Assembly (NCBI GenBank): GCA_024275855.1
Contig: JAJRYL010000213.1
Coordinates: forward strand, 1-12,264
Length of the DNA: 12,264 nucleotides
Origin: Deltaproteobacteria bacterium
GTDB lineage: Bacteria; Desulfobacterota; GWC2-55-46; JADFVP01
Direction of reading: 5' to 3'
A program made the position numbers and the translations under genes. Of this stretch, positions 1 to 7,489 are shown piece after piece. The notes under the pieces are model-generated. The model made no database searches. It was not told the origin of the DNA and saw only the letters and a program-made list of their open reading frames with translations. Each line of letters begins with the position of its first letter. Position 1 is the first letter of the stretch.

Positions 1-17
1 AATATTACGTTTGCGTT

Positions 18-1721
18 TTAAGGTCTGTATTTAGGAACCGGCGCGAGCGACTTAGCGTTGCTTATCAGAATATAACCGCCTCGCCGGTCGATTACCTCAA
101 ACTCCGAGGCACGCTTAAGCTCGGCGTACCTCTTCTCGCTGGTGATAATTATTACCGGCTGCCCGCCCGCCTCTTTCATAAAGTCGTCTACCTGTCCTCT
201 GCTAATCCGCTCTACTTTACGCTTTGCATAAAAGGCGACCGATGGTTTATGTATCTCGTATGTTATTACGTGCGGTACATTATTTATAGATTTCAGATAA
301 GTACCGTAGTCGTAAAGCGCTCTTTGCATAGAGTCGCTTGCGGTTGTAATAAGGGTGGAGCGAAGAAAAATAAGCGTTAAAAACATAATAACAGCCATGC
401 CGGATAACGAGTAGAGAGGTCTTGACCATGCTATTATTGAGAAGAGTCCGTTTACAAGAAAGAGCGCGCCAAGGCAGAAGAAGAACCACGGTTCGAGCGC
501 CATATCCATCTTTACGTTTAAGAACGGCAGCGCGAAAAGAGCTGCCGCAATAAGGGCAGAAAGGCCGCCCATAATATATATGCCGGCCCCTTTTCCCAGT
601 GTACCGCGCTTTCGCTGCACGTACTCAGCGGCTACGCACCCGGCCATTATAGCGACGGATGGCAGCAGCGGAAGTATGTAGTTGGGGTGTTTGGTGGCTG
701 CGTATGAAAAGAAGAACAAGACAAAGACGAACCAGATTAAGCTCAGTAGATAAAGCCCTCCGTTACCTTTTTTAAACTCGTTCACCCCTCTTTTAATGCC
801 GGCCGGTATAAAGGCCGCCCACGGGTAGAAGACGATCGCTATAATCGGAACATAGTAGTAGAAGGGGCCGCTCTTGCCCTTAAAGCCGCTTGTATAGCGT
901 AGAATCTGATGTTTCATTACGAATGAATCGAAAAATTCCCACCCTTTAACGTAGAACTCCGCAATATGCCACGGCGCCGCGATGAGTAAAAAGAGCAGTA
1001 TGTAGCGGAGCTTAATAAATCTTTTGACCTCCCGCACATTCCTTGACAAGAGCAGGTAGAGTATGGCTATTGCCGAAGGCAGAAAGAGACCCACAAGCCC
1101 TTTTAACAATAGCGCAAGCGCCGCAGCCGCCCATGCACAATAGATCCATCGGTCTTTTCGGGTGTGAATGGCGAGATAGAAGGCGTAGATGGAAGAGCCT
1201 ATAAGCAGGCAGAGCGTAATGTCGGTTACGGCGGCGTGAGAGTAGACAAAGTACCCGATATTTAATAGCAGCGCGAGGGCGGCAAAGAGCGCGGGAAGAG
1301 CGCCGCGAACCCGTTTGACAAAACCGAAGGTAAAGAGCACAAGAAGCGAGCCTGAAAAGGCCGCGGAAAAGCGCGCCGAGAATTCGCTAACGCCAAAGAG
1401 CTTGTACGATAAAGCCATTAGCCAGTAGATCAGAATAGGTTTGTCGTAACGGGGAACGAAGTTATAGCTCGGTGTAAGGTAGTCGCCTGTCTTGACCATC
1501 TCCCTTGCCGCCTCCGCAAAGATCGCCTCGTCTATATCGAAGAGCAGAAAACCGCCAAGTCCCCAGTACGATACCATGACGGTCAGCAGCACAAGCATAC
1601 CCCAGAGCGTTGCGTTGCTCGTCTGCCCCTCCGCCCGCCGGTCAACTATAATTATAAGGCCGATAATAGCGCCGAGCGCAAATGTTACGCCGATAGCCGT
1701 AGTTATATAATGGAAAAACAC
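18..1721 (-). CDS. ArnT/PMT-like (GT39 superfamily) membrane glycosyltransferase
   Basis: A 567-residue polytopic inner-membrane protein, close to the usual length of ArnT-type enzymes (about 550). Members transfer a sugar from a polyprenyl-phosphate donor to lipid A, protein or another acceptor on the periplasmic face; the acceptor cannot be told here. Visible family marks are the first-loop acidic motif FDIDEA (residues 61-66) followed by AEAAREM, then RYDKPILIYWL (91-101), where the family has a conserved K-P-P/I-hydrophobic-Y-W stretch. Later there is KHPNYILPLLP, matching the family's Y-x-L-P-L-x-P segment, and many hydrophobic helices throughout. The start is GTG at 1719-1721 with GGTGAG just upstream; GTG is a plausible but not certain choice. 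It is the last gene of the leftward block, 288 bp after its neighbour, so it may have its own promoter or hairpin control. Family is confident, substrate unknown. Confidence 0.88.
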   Translation of the reverse strand: MFFHYITTAIGVTFALGAIIGLIIIVDRRAEGQTSNATLWGMLVLLTVMVSYWGLGGFLLFDIDEAIFAEAAREMVKTGDYLTPSYNFVPRYDKPILIYWLMALSYKLFGVSEFSARFSAAFSGSLLVLFTFGFVKRVRGALPALFAALALLLNIGYFVYSHAAVTDITLCLLIGSSIYAFYLAIHTRKDRWIYCAWAAAALALLLKGLVGLFLPSAIAILYLLLSRNVREVKRFIKLRYILLFLLIAAPWHIAEFYVKGWEFFDSFVMKHQILRYTSGFKGKSGPFYYYVPIIAIVFYPWAAFIPAGIKRGVNEFKKGNGGLYLLSLIWFVFVLFFFSYAATKHPNYILPLLPSVAIMAGCVAAEYVQRKRGTLGKGAGIYIMGGLSALIAAALFALPFLNVKMDMALEPWFFFCLGALFLVNGLFSIIAWSRPLYSLSGMAVIMFLTLIFLRSTLITTASDSMQRALYDYGTYLKSINNVPHVITYEIHKPSVAFYAKRKVERISRGQVDDFMKEAGGQPVIIITSEKRYAELKRASEFEVIDRRGGYILISNAKSLAPVPKYRP

Positions 1722-1763
1722 AGACTCACCAATTTGAAGTGTTGCGGTATTAAAAAGTACTTA

Positions 1764-1794
1764 GGTACCGGGTTGAAGTACGAGTCCCGGTACC
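1764..1794 (-). promoter_or_regulatory. Perfect 9-bp inverted repeat upstream of the glycosyltransferase gene
   Basis: GGTACCGGG (1764-1772) and CCCGGTACC (1786-1794) are exact reverse complements separated by 13 nt. The element lies about 40-70 nt before the GTG start of the glycosyltransferase, on its coding strand. Read leftward, the hairpin is followed after about 7 nt by CTTTTT, so it could be a weak terminator for the preceding gene, an attenuator, or an operator. GTACTT occurs both in the loop and just after the stem, which would allow an alternative pairing. A second small inverted repeat, CCGGC-ATT-GCCGG, lies beside it at 1800-1812. The rest of the 1722-2009 gap shows no gene or other clear signal. 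Confidence 0.4.
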
Positions 1795-2009
1795 CCCGAC
1801 CGGCATTGCCGGCGGTTATGAAGGTTACATATTAGTAAAAATAGAGTGGCGAGTATAGATAAAAAAAGAGGAGAAGAGAGTATTAGTCGGCTCCGGTTGA
1901 TCAGTTTTTTTTTACAGTACGCAGGCTCGGTAATGTTTAGTCGCCGGTTTGGCCGTTATATTACTTTTAAAAGCGGATAGATCGATTTTGCTCCGGGACA
2001 AAAAAGAGG

Positions 2010-2561
2010 TTATCCTTTTTTTTTCGGTCTTAGCGTTAAACGGGTCTTTCCGTCCTTTACGGATACCTTTACCTCTACCTCTTTAGTCTTGTACTTCTGC
2101 TCCACCTTCTTTTTAGAGGCCTCCAGGTTTTTTGAGAACTTCTCGAAGTTCAGGCCCTTGACAGATTCGTTCTGCTGTTTTCGAGTCTCAATATACTCTC
2201 TGTACGCCTTCTCTACCGGGTCGGTGCATGTCTGTCCGGCAGGAACCGTTCTTTTAGCCTTTACCGTGCCAGCTCCGCCGCTGCCTTCGGTTCTTCTTGT
2301 ATAGGTGCCCTCTTCGATAGCTCGTAGTGTGCGCACCCAGTACTGTTTATAGGTATTGTACTTTGCGACCATACTGTTAAGGCGAAACTTTAACGCCGTA
2401 TTAGAGAGATTTTTATTCGAGTAGATAAGGATTCTTCGGTCTATATCGTTGCGCAGTGTTAACGGTTCGCGTTTTAATACGCGCATAAAGTACTGTTCGT
2501 ACTCTATCTTCAGCCGGTTTATGTCCGAACTCAGGGTTTCAATATCATTTAGTTGGCTCAT
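2010..2561 (-). CDS. Hypothetical coiled-coil protein (possible MXAN_5187 C-terminal-domain type)
   Basis: A 183-residue soluble protein with no signal peptide or membrane segment. The first 85 residues are predicted helical: DIETLSSDINRLKIEYEQYF (6-25), then LSNTALKFRLNSMVAKYNTYKQYWVRTLRAIEEGTY (52-87). From memory the latter resembles a delta-proteobacterial domain named after Myxococcus MXAN_5187, with its NTALKFRFNS...YW-R-IE-GTY pattern; this recall needs a profile search. Residues 93-105 form a Gly/Ala linker. The C-terminal half is basic, mixing Lys-rich helix with alternating residues (EVEVKVSVKDGKTRLTLRPK) that suggest a short beta segment. The start is ATG with only a weak AGGT upstream. 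It lies 73 bp after the barrel-protein gene and is probably co-transcribed with it. Function unknown. Confidence 0.75.
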   Translation of the reverse strand: MSQLNDIETLSSDINRLKIEYEQYFMRVLKREPLTLRNDIDRRILIYSNKNLSNTALKFRLNSMVAKYNTYKQYWVRTLRAIEEGTYTRRTEGSGGAGTVKAKRTVPAGQTCTDPVEKAYREYIETRKQQNESVKGLNFEKFSKNLEASKKKVEQKYKTKEVEVKVSVKDGKTRLTLRPKKKG

Positions 2562-2634
2562 ACTATATATAACCTGTGTCTTATTTGAGTAAAGCGTTCT
2601 GTCTTTCCGATATTCTGTTTAGCGACAGGGTCAT

Positions 2635-3858
2635 TTAGAAGAGCGCCACGAGAAACAGGCGCACTTTATCCTCTTTTTCGTTACCGCCGGTAACGTGTCC
2701 GTAATCTCTAAGCCCCCGGTACTCTATCTGGGCGTAGGCGTTGCTTAGTAGATTGTACCGCGCCATTAGCGAAGTTGCCACCACGCTCTGCCTGCCGTTC
2801 TCTTTCAACAGGTCGTAACGGGCGCCGAAGCCAACTTTAGAGAGCGGCATATATAGAGCCTCGATCATATAATTGTTTTTGTCGGGGCCGGTTTTGTGCC
2901 TAACGGCGAAGTATCCGGCGGTTATCACAACCTTTCCAAGATCGGCCTCGGCTCCGAGACCGACCTTGTCGTATGCTGTATCAGAGGTTCCGGCGGCATC
3001 TGTTTCGAGCCCTCTTCTGTAGAGCGCGCCAATGGCGTACCTCTCTTTAAAGCTAAGGGCGTAGCGCGCGTAGAAAGATTTGAATTTATGGCTGCTAAGC
3101 ACGTTCTCTCTTGCCAAACCTATTGCGTAGGTTTGGGTAGGGCTCCACGACTCTTCGTCTGCCGTTACCTTTATTCCGTTCAGCTCTACCATTCTGAGCC
3201 CGCGGGTCAGTATATCGAGGGCGCTATCGGCAAGGTAGCGGTTGACTATAGCTTTTTGATAGTCTGCGATAAAAGGCAGGCCGAAACTACTTTTACCGGC
3301 CTTCAGGTTCAACAGGCCAGTGCCTGTTTCGCCAACAAGATCGTTTATCTGGATATAGGCGTTATTTATCACGGACGAGAAGGTGCCGTCTTCCGCCTGT
3401 TGCACCCCTAAGACGCCGTAGGCCGAAACACGCCCCTCTTTGCCGAACGCCCCGCCGGAGAGCAGTTCCATCTCTTCTATAACCATGTCGGACGAGGTGG
3501 CCCCGGCCCCTGAGGCCGTTGTGTTATTGTAGCTTGCCTCTATCTCGATTTCTACGGAGACCGGTATCGTCTCTATCTTTTTTACCTTCTGCCACTCCTC
3601 TTCCGCTTCGAACCTTAGTCCGTTCGCCCTCCATACCCGCCCGGTTTCGTTCAGCTTGGAGAACATGTTGTGGCAGTAGGAGCAGTCGCGCCCTACGCGG
3701 CGCGCGAAGGCTGGAATGGCAGAGGCGTCTGTTGGTACGAATAGTGTAAAGAGAGTGATAAAGAGCGTGGAGAGCAGCGTTAATGAGCGCGGTTTTAAAT
3801 GTAGCCGTCGGAGCGCTCTCTCTTTTGCAGACCTCGATATTAAGCTGTTTTTTGTCAT
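2635..3858 (-). CDS. Monoheme c-type outer-membrane beta-barrel protein
   Basis: A 407-residue exported protein. A long basic n-region (1-27) precedes the hydrophobic core LLSTLFITLFTLFV and a likely signal peptidase site after ASA (residue 47). The mature N-terminus, IPAFARRVGRDCSYCH, carries one CxxCH heme c site (C59, C62, H63), then NMFSKLNETGRVWRANGLRF. This N-terminal pattern (P-A-F-A-R...C-x-x-C-H...F/K-L-N-x-G...N-G-x-R-F) recurs in many proteobacterial proteins that continue into a barrel. The remainder has alternating polar/hydrophobic strands and ends in Phe (KVRLFLVALF), the usual OM-insertion signature. It is probably an outer-membrane porin with a periplasmic heme plug, possibly taking part in electron transfer. 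It lies 71 bp downstream of the EB_dh-like gene, likely in one operon. Barrel and heme site are well supported; substrate and partners are not visible. Confidence 0.85.
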   Translation of the reverse strand: MTKNSLISRSAKERALRRLHLKPRSLTLLSTLFITLFTLFVPTDASAIPAFARRVGRDCSYCHNMFSKLNETGRVWRANGLRFEAEEEWQKVKKIETIPVSVEIEIEASYNNTTASGAGATSSDMVIEEMELLSGGAFGKEGRVSAYGVLGVQQAEDGTFSSVINNAYIQINDLVGETGTGLLNLKAGKSSFGLPFIADYQKAIVNRYLADSALDILTRGLRMVELNGIKVTADEESWSPTQTYAIGLARENVLSSHKFKSFYARYALSFKERYAIGALYRRGLETDAAGTSDTAYDKVGLGAEADLGKVVITAGYFAVRHKTGPDKNNYMIEALYMPLSKVGFGARYDLLKENGRQSVVATSLMARYNLLSNAYAQIEYRGLRDYGHVTGGNEKEDKVRLFLVALF

Positions 3859-3929
3859 ATTCCGTCTTAACCCGTAAAAGTTTTGTCTTTAACCCGCCGG
3901 TTTCGGCAAATCAAACAGGCCGCGCGCCG

Positions 3930-4958
3930 TTACTTGATCTTTTCAGCCTTTAAGTCCGCCTTTACACCGAGACCGATTGTGAGCGGAAAAGAGACGTAGT
4001 GCTTTCTCGCTTCGGTGGCGTCGTCATGTATGGCCACCCCGATTGAGACCACCGAGCCGTCTTTAATTGTTACGTCGTTCGGGCCTCCCTTGCCGAGCCT
4101 TCTTTTAAAGACCGCTGAGTAGCCCGCCCCGGCCCATGAACCGGTTCCCTCGACCATCTTTTTTTTCTGCCACAACCTGTCTGAGAAGATCGATCCGTCT
4201 TTATCTACCGTCTTTTTGTTGTGAAACTCTATTGTCCAGAGGTCGATCAGCCCGCCCGCCTTGCGCCGTTTAGCAAGTTCCGCTTTAGGACGCGGCAGGT
4301 TCCAGGCGTCCTTTGTGTAGAACGCGTAGAGGCGCACGTCGTCTCTGCCAAGCGGTTTGTAGAACCTGTTTGCCAGCACCTCTTTTTTCGACGGGCTCTT
4401 GGGCATCGACCTAACGTCTGAGTGGCAGGCTATAAAGCAGCCGTACCTTTTAAATGCCGGCTCTGTACCGTTTACCTGCAAAGAGACCCTGTCGGGAATA
4501 CCGTTGACGGAGTTATTCTTCCACCCGTTGCCTTCCGAGAGCCACTCGATGCGAATATAGAGGAACGTGTCGTCGTAGGCCGCCTGAAGTTTTGCCGCAA
4601 GGGTCGGGGCCTTGCCCTGAATAGGCTCCGGCTCAAAGTATTCGTGAGACCGTTTTTTCTTTAACGCGCCTGTTACGATACTGGCTACTTCCATGTCGAG
4701 TTCACCGTCGTCGGAGAGGTGGCAGTGGCGGCAGCTTTTGCGGCCTCGGTTAATGGCGCGGGCTCCGAGCCTGTGGTCTTTGCTCTTTAGAAACTCCCAT
4801 GATGTTATACCGGAGTAGATCAGCAGCACCGGGGATGAATCTATAGTTGTCCAGTCTACAAGCTCTGCTCCGCGCCCTCCGGTCTGTGCGGCGTAAACTG
4901 GAGAGAAAAAGACGAGATTCAAAAAAAACATAAAAAATAGTAACCTGAATCCGAACAT
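3930..4958 (-). CDS. Ethylbenzene-dehydrogenase-like (EB_dh) periplasmic heme protein
   Basis: A 342-residue exported protein with signal peptide MFGFRLLFFMFFLNLVFFSPVYA (about 1-23). A canonical heme c site, CRHCH, lies at residues 76-80. Further on, features match the heme-binding domain of the gamma subunits of ethylbenzene and DMSO-reductase-type dehydrogenases: YDDTFLYIRIEW (128-139), IPDRVSLQVNG, RYGCFIACHSD (171-181), DLWTIEFHNKK and a C-terminal beta segment, VSIGVAIHDDATEARKHYVSFPLTIGLG. CFIACH (174-179) is a CX3CH arrangement, one residue longer than the usual heme c motif. No catalytic molybdopterin or Fe-S subunit is adjacent, so it is more likely a free electron carrier or sensor partner than a dehydrogenase subunit. 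The start is fixed by a strong AAGGAGG (complement of 4965-4971) 6 nt before the ATG. It follows the MCP gene by 32 bp, pointing to one operon. Confidence 0.82.
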   Translation of the reverse strand: MFGFRLLFFMFFLNLVFFSPVYAAQTGGRGAELVDWTTIDSSPVLLIYSGITSWEFLKSKDHRLGARAINRGRKSCRHCHLSDDGELDMEVASIVTGALKKKRSHEYFEPEPIQGKAPTLAAKLQAAYDDTFLYIRIEWLSEGNGWKNNSVNGIPDRVSLQVNGTEPAFKRYGCFIACHSDVRSMPKSPSKKEVLANRFYKPLGRDDVRLYAFYTKDAWNLPRPKAELAKRRKAGGLIDLWTIEFHNKKTVDKDGSIFSDRLWQKKKMVEGTGSWAGAGYSAVFKRRLGKGGPNDVTIKDGSVVSIGVAIHDDATEARKHYVSFPLTIGLGVKADLKAEKIK

Positions 4959-4990
4959 GTTGTGCCTCCTTTTAAGAAACGCGAAAATTC

Positions 4991-7183
4991 TCAGGTCTTA
5001 AAGCTTTTCACACTGTTTTTCAATGTATCGGCCTGTTTATTCATGTCTTTTACCGTCTTTTCGAGACTGTTGGCGAGGTTAGCGTTATCTTCCGCCGCGT
5101 ATTTAACCGTATTGATAGCGGATATTATCCTTTTAGAGAACATCATCTGTTCGCTTGTCGCCTCTGCCACGGTGTTGATCTTTTCCGCGACACGTAAAAT
5201 GGCTTCCGTAACGTCTTTTGAGTCGCGCGCCTGCCCGTTGGTGGTAACCTTAACCTGCTCCATGAGAGCCTTCATCTGTACCGTATCTTTAAGTATCTCC
5301 TGTGAGGCTTTCGACTGTTCTTCGGCGGCGGTCTTAATATCTTCCACCATCGTATTGATCATCTGCGTGGAGTTCGATATCTGCCCCACGCTTTTTGTCT
5401 GTTCTATAGTAGCCTTCTCAATGAGTTTGGCCATGTCGAATGAGCGGCGTGTGGATTCGAGTATCTTTAATAGCGCCTCCTGGGCGTTGCGCGACAGGCG
5501 TACCCCGTCGGCAACCCTCTCCGACGAGCGGTGCATAAAATCAACGGCGCTGTTTACGTCGCTTTGCACGTGGCCTATAAGGCCCGTAATCTCCTTGGTG
5601 GCGATAGTGGTTTTTGTTGCGAGGTCTTTTACCTGCCGCGCCACAACGGCAAAACCTTTTCCGTGTTCTCCGGCCTGCGAGGCGAGTATAGTGGCGTTTA
5701 GCGCGAGCATATGCGTGGTGTCGGCGATTTCGTTAATTACCGTAATAACCTTTCCTATCTCTTCGCTCCTCTCTCCGAGCCTGTTTACCGCCATTGCCGT
5801 GGCGCTGACCTCTTCGCTGACGGACTCAATGCCTTCACGGGTCTTTACGACCGAAGAGAGGCCGAGCTCGACAGCCTCTTCACGCACCTCTTCCGCTATC
5901 TCGGCCTGAGCCTTCGAGTAGTTCTCTATCTCTTTTACCCGCTCGCCGATTTCTATAACGCTTGAAACGACATCTCCGGTTCTCTCGAAAAGATCGTCGA
6001 GGTGGTTGGCTACCTGGTTTATCGATATTGAGATCTCATTAATGGATGAGGTGATTGAAGAGCTGGAGTAGGAGAGTTTTTCTATATTGAGCCGTACGTC
6101 GTCCACCCCGGTGGCCATTGCCCGCACAGAGGCCGAGACTTCGGTAGAAGAGGCCTTTAGCGCCGTGGTCTCTTCGGCTACCGTCATAATGGAGTGGTCC
6201 ATCTCTTTAATGGAACTCGACGTCTCTTCGGCGGCGCGAAGCTGCTTCTGTACGCCTGTCATTATATCTTCGGATGAAGAGAGAATTTTTTCGGATGCGG
6301 TGAAGACTCCGCTCGATAGTCCGAGTATCTCTTTCACCATAACCTGCAACCCCTCTACAAAGGTATTGAACCACCGGCTGAGCATTCCCATTTCGTCGGT
6401 TCCTGATACGTCGAGCCTTCTTGTAAGGTCTCCCTTGCCCTCCGCTATGTCGCGAAGCATCTTTACGGTTCTGTCTATAGGCCGCGTTACCACACCGCTG
6501 ATAAGCAGCCACAATAGTATGGTCATAACCGCGAGAGTAACCGCGGCCTGAATTATCCACCGGTTGCGCGCTTTGGCGAGCAAGCCGTACATCTCGTCGA
6601 GAGAGGTGGAAATCATTAAGATGCCGCGCGCGCTCTCTTCGCGCGCGTGGCAGGAGTTGCACTTAGGTTTCGCTATGATCGGCTGCAGGTAGGTAAAGAG
6701 GCTCCGCTCCCCCTCGTGCTCTATATAGTAGACGGCTTCTTTATCTCCGCTGCGGAACCTGGCGGCGGCCTTTTGAAACTTTACGTCGTGTATGCCTTTT
6801 GCCACGTTATTTAGCGTATTCGGGTGGTCTATCTTCCACTCATCCTTGATCTCGCCAAACTCCTTTTTAACGGCGCGTATTGTTTTATAGTCCTGAAAAG
6901 CCTCTTCAACGCCGTTTGCCCGGATTATTTGAACCCTCTCGACGTACTTTACCGTCTTTAGCCTCGCTATTAAAAAACGCGCCATGTCCGCGCGCTCTTC
7001 GAGCATATCTTTGTATATGGTGTTGAGTATGGGTTCGGCCATAAGTTCGCTGGCGTGCAGCCTCTCGCGCAGCAGGTTCTTCTCCTGCTCCTTAATAACG
7101 GAGTAGACGAGCACTACAAGGCCGATTATGCTGATGCCTATGGCGAGGGCTACTATTTTGGCTTTTAGACCCTGACGAACCAT
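4991..7183 (-). CDS. Methyl-accepting chemotaxis protein with periplasmic c-heme sensor domain
   Basis: A 730-residue transmembrane chemoreceptor. TM1 is about 8-30. The periplasmic domain (31-207) ends in a heme c motif, CNSCH (C175, C178, H179), followed by ARGILMIS, as in the DUF3365/Tll0287-like heme sensors. TM2 is about 208-230, HAMP about 231-282 (RPIDRTVKMLRDIAEGKGDLTRRL...DEMGMLSRWFN), and the signalling coiled coil runs from 283 to 730. The hairpin tip is LALNATILASQAGEHGKGFAVVA (493-515 region), shifted from the common LALNAAIEAARAGE-GRGFAVVA form. Candidate methylation segments lie near RAAEETSSS (317-325) and KTAAEEQSKAS (617-627). No C-terminal WE-x-F-type CheR/CheB tether is seen. 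It probably reports periplasmic redox potential, gas or another heme ligand to a CheA/CheW array, but no che gene is in the window. RBS AGAGGA (complement of 7191-7196) is 7 nt from the ATG. Leads the leftward heme-protein genes. Confidence 0.93.
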   Translation of the reverse strand: MVRQGLKAKIVALAIGISIIGLVVLVYSVIKEQEKNLLRERLHASELMAEPILNTIYKDMLEERADMARFLIARLKTVKYVERVQIIRANGVEEAFQDYKTIRAVKKEFGEIKDEWKIDHPNTLNNVAKGIHDVKFQKAAARFRSGDKEAVYYIEHEGERSLFTYLQPIIAKPKCNSCHAREESARGILMISTSLDEMYGLLAKARNRWIIQAAVTLAVMTILLWLLISGVVTRPIDRTVKMLRDIAEGKGDLTRRLDVSGTDEMGMLSRWFNTFVEGLQVMVKEILGLSSGVFTASEKILSSSEDIMTGVQKQLRAAEETSSSIKEMDHSIMTVAEETTALKASSTEVSASVRAMATGVDDVRLNIEKLSYSSSSITSSINEISISINQVANHLDDLFERTGDVVSSVIEIGERVKEIENYSKAQAEIAEEVREEAVELGLSSVVKTREGIESVSEEVSATAMAVNRLGERSEEIGKVITVINEIADTTHMLALNATILASQAGEHGKGFAVVARQVKDLATKTTIATKEITGLIGHVQSDVNSAVDFMHRSSERVADGVRLSRNAQEALLKILESTRRSFDMAKLIEKATIEQTKSVGQISNSTQMINTMVEDIKTAAEEQSKASQEILKDTVQMKALMEQVKVTTNGQARDSKDVTEAILRVAEKINTVAEATSEQMMFSKRIISAINTVKYAAEDNANLANSLEKTVKDMNKQADTLKNSVKSFKT

Positions 7184-7316
7184 TTATGTATCCTCTGGGT
7201 GGTTTTATGAGCGCTTTACCTGTGCAAGTCGGGCGATTACAACGCAATTGCGTGTGTGAAACCTGTAAGGCTTTTAGGGCGGTAACGGCTTCCGGTAGAA
7301 GAGATATTTTTAAATA

Positions 7317-7332
7317 TGCAAAGAGTCTGCCG
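7317..7332 (-). promoter_or_regulatory. Sigma-54-like promoter core, repeat unit 1 (closest to the MCP)
   Basis: On the minus strand this reads CGGCAGACTCTTTGCA. It has the GG-N10-GC spacing of sigma-54 promoters and matches 9 of 13 defined positions of TGGCACGR-NNN-TTGCW. AT-rich DNA follows the -12 side. It points toward the MCP gene, and would give a leader of about 120 nt. The TTTACG-CAAT-CGTAAA palindrome of unit 2 lies about 90 bp upstream of it, a usual distance for an enhancer-binding site. Sequence match only. Confidence 0.4.
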
Positions 7333-7394
7333 ATACTTGTTTACGCAATCGTAAAACGAGCAGCTTTTATGACAGTATTAGATATTTTTAAATA

Positions 7395-7410
7395 TGCAAA
7401 GAGCCTGCCG
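7395..7410 (-). promoter_or_regulatory. Sigma-54-like promoter core, repeat unit 2
   Basis: Minus strand CGGCAGGCTCTTTGCA, with GG-N10-GC spacing and 10 of 13 defined consensus positions, 78 bp upstream of the unit 1 core and in the same orientation. It may be an active promoter, a spare copy, or only part of a structured repeat. Confidence 0.35.
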
Positions 7411-7473
7411 ATACTTGTTTACGCAATCGTAAAACGGGCAGCCTTTGTGACTGTATTAGGTATTTTTTAAATA

Positions 7474-7489
7474 TGCAAAGAGCCTGCCG
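7474..7489 (-). promoter_or_regulatory. Sigma-54-like promoter core, partial repeat unit 3
   Basis: Identical on the minus strand to the unit 2 core (CGGCAGGCTCTTTGCA) and 79 bp from it. This third unit has lost the palindrome half: its similarity stops at GATAC (7493). That the core is kept where the rest is not is mild support for the core being the functional part. Confidence 0.3.

Noticed and set aside
4962..5909. 315-codon plus-strand open frame opposite the MCP signalling domain
   Set aside because: A Ser/Ala/Val-rich translation is what the reverse of a coiled-coil gene gives; the minus-strand gene is certain.
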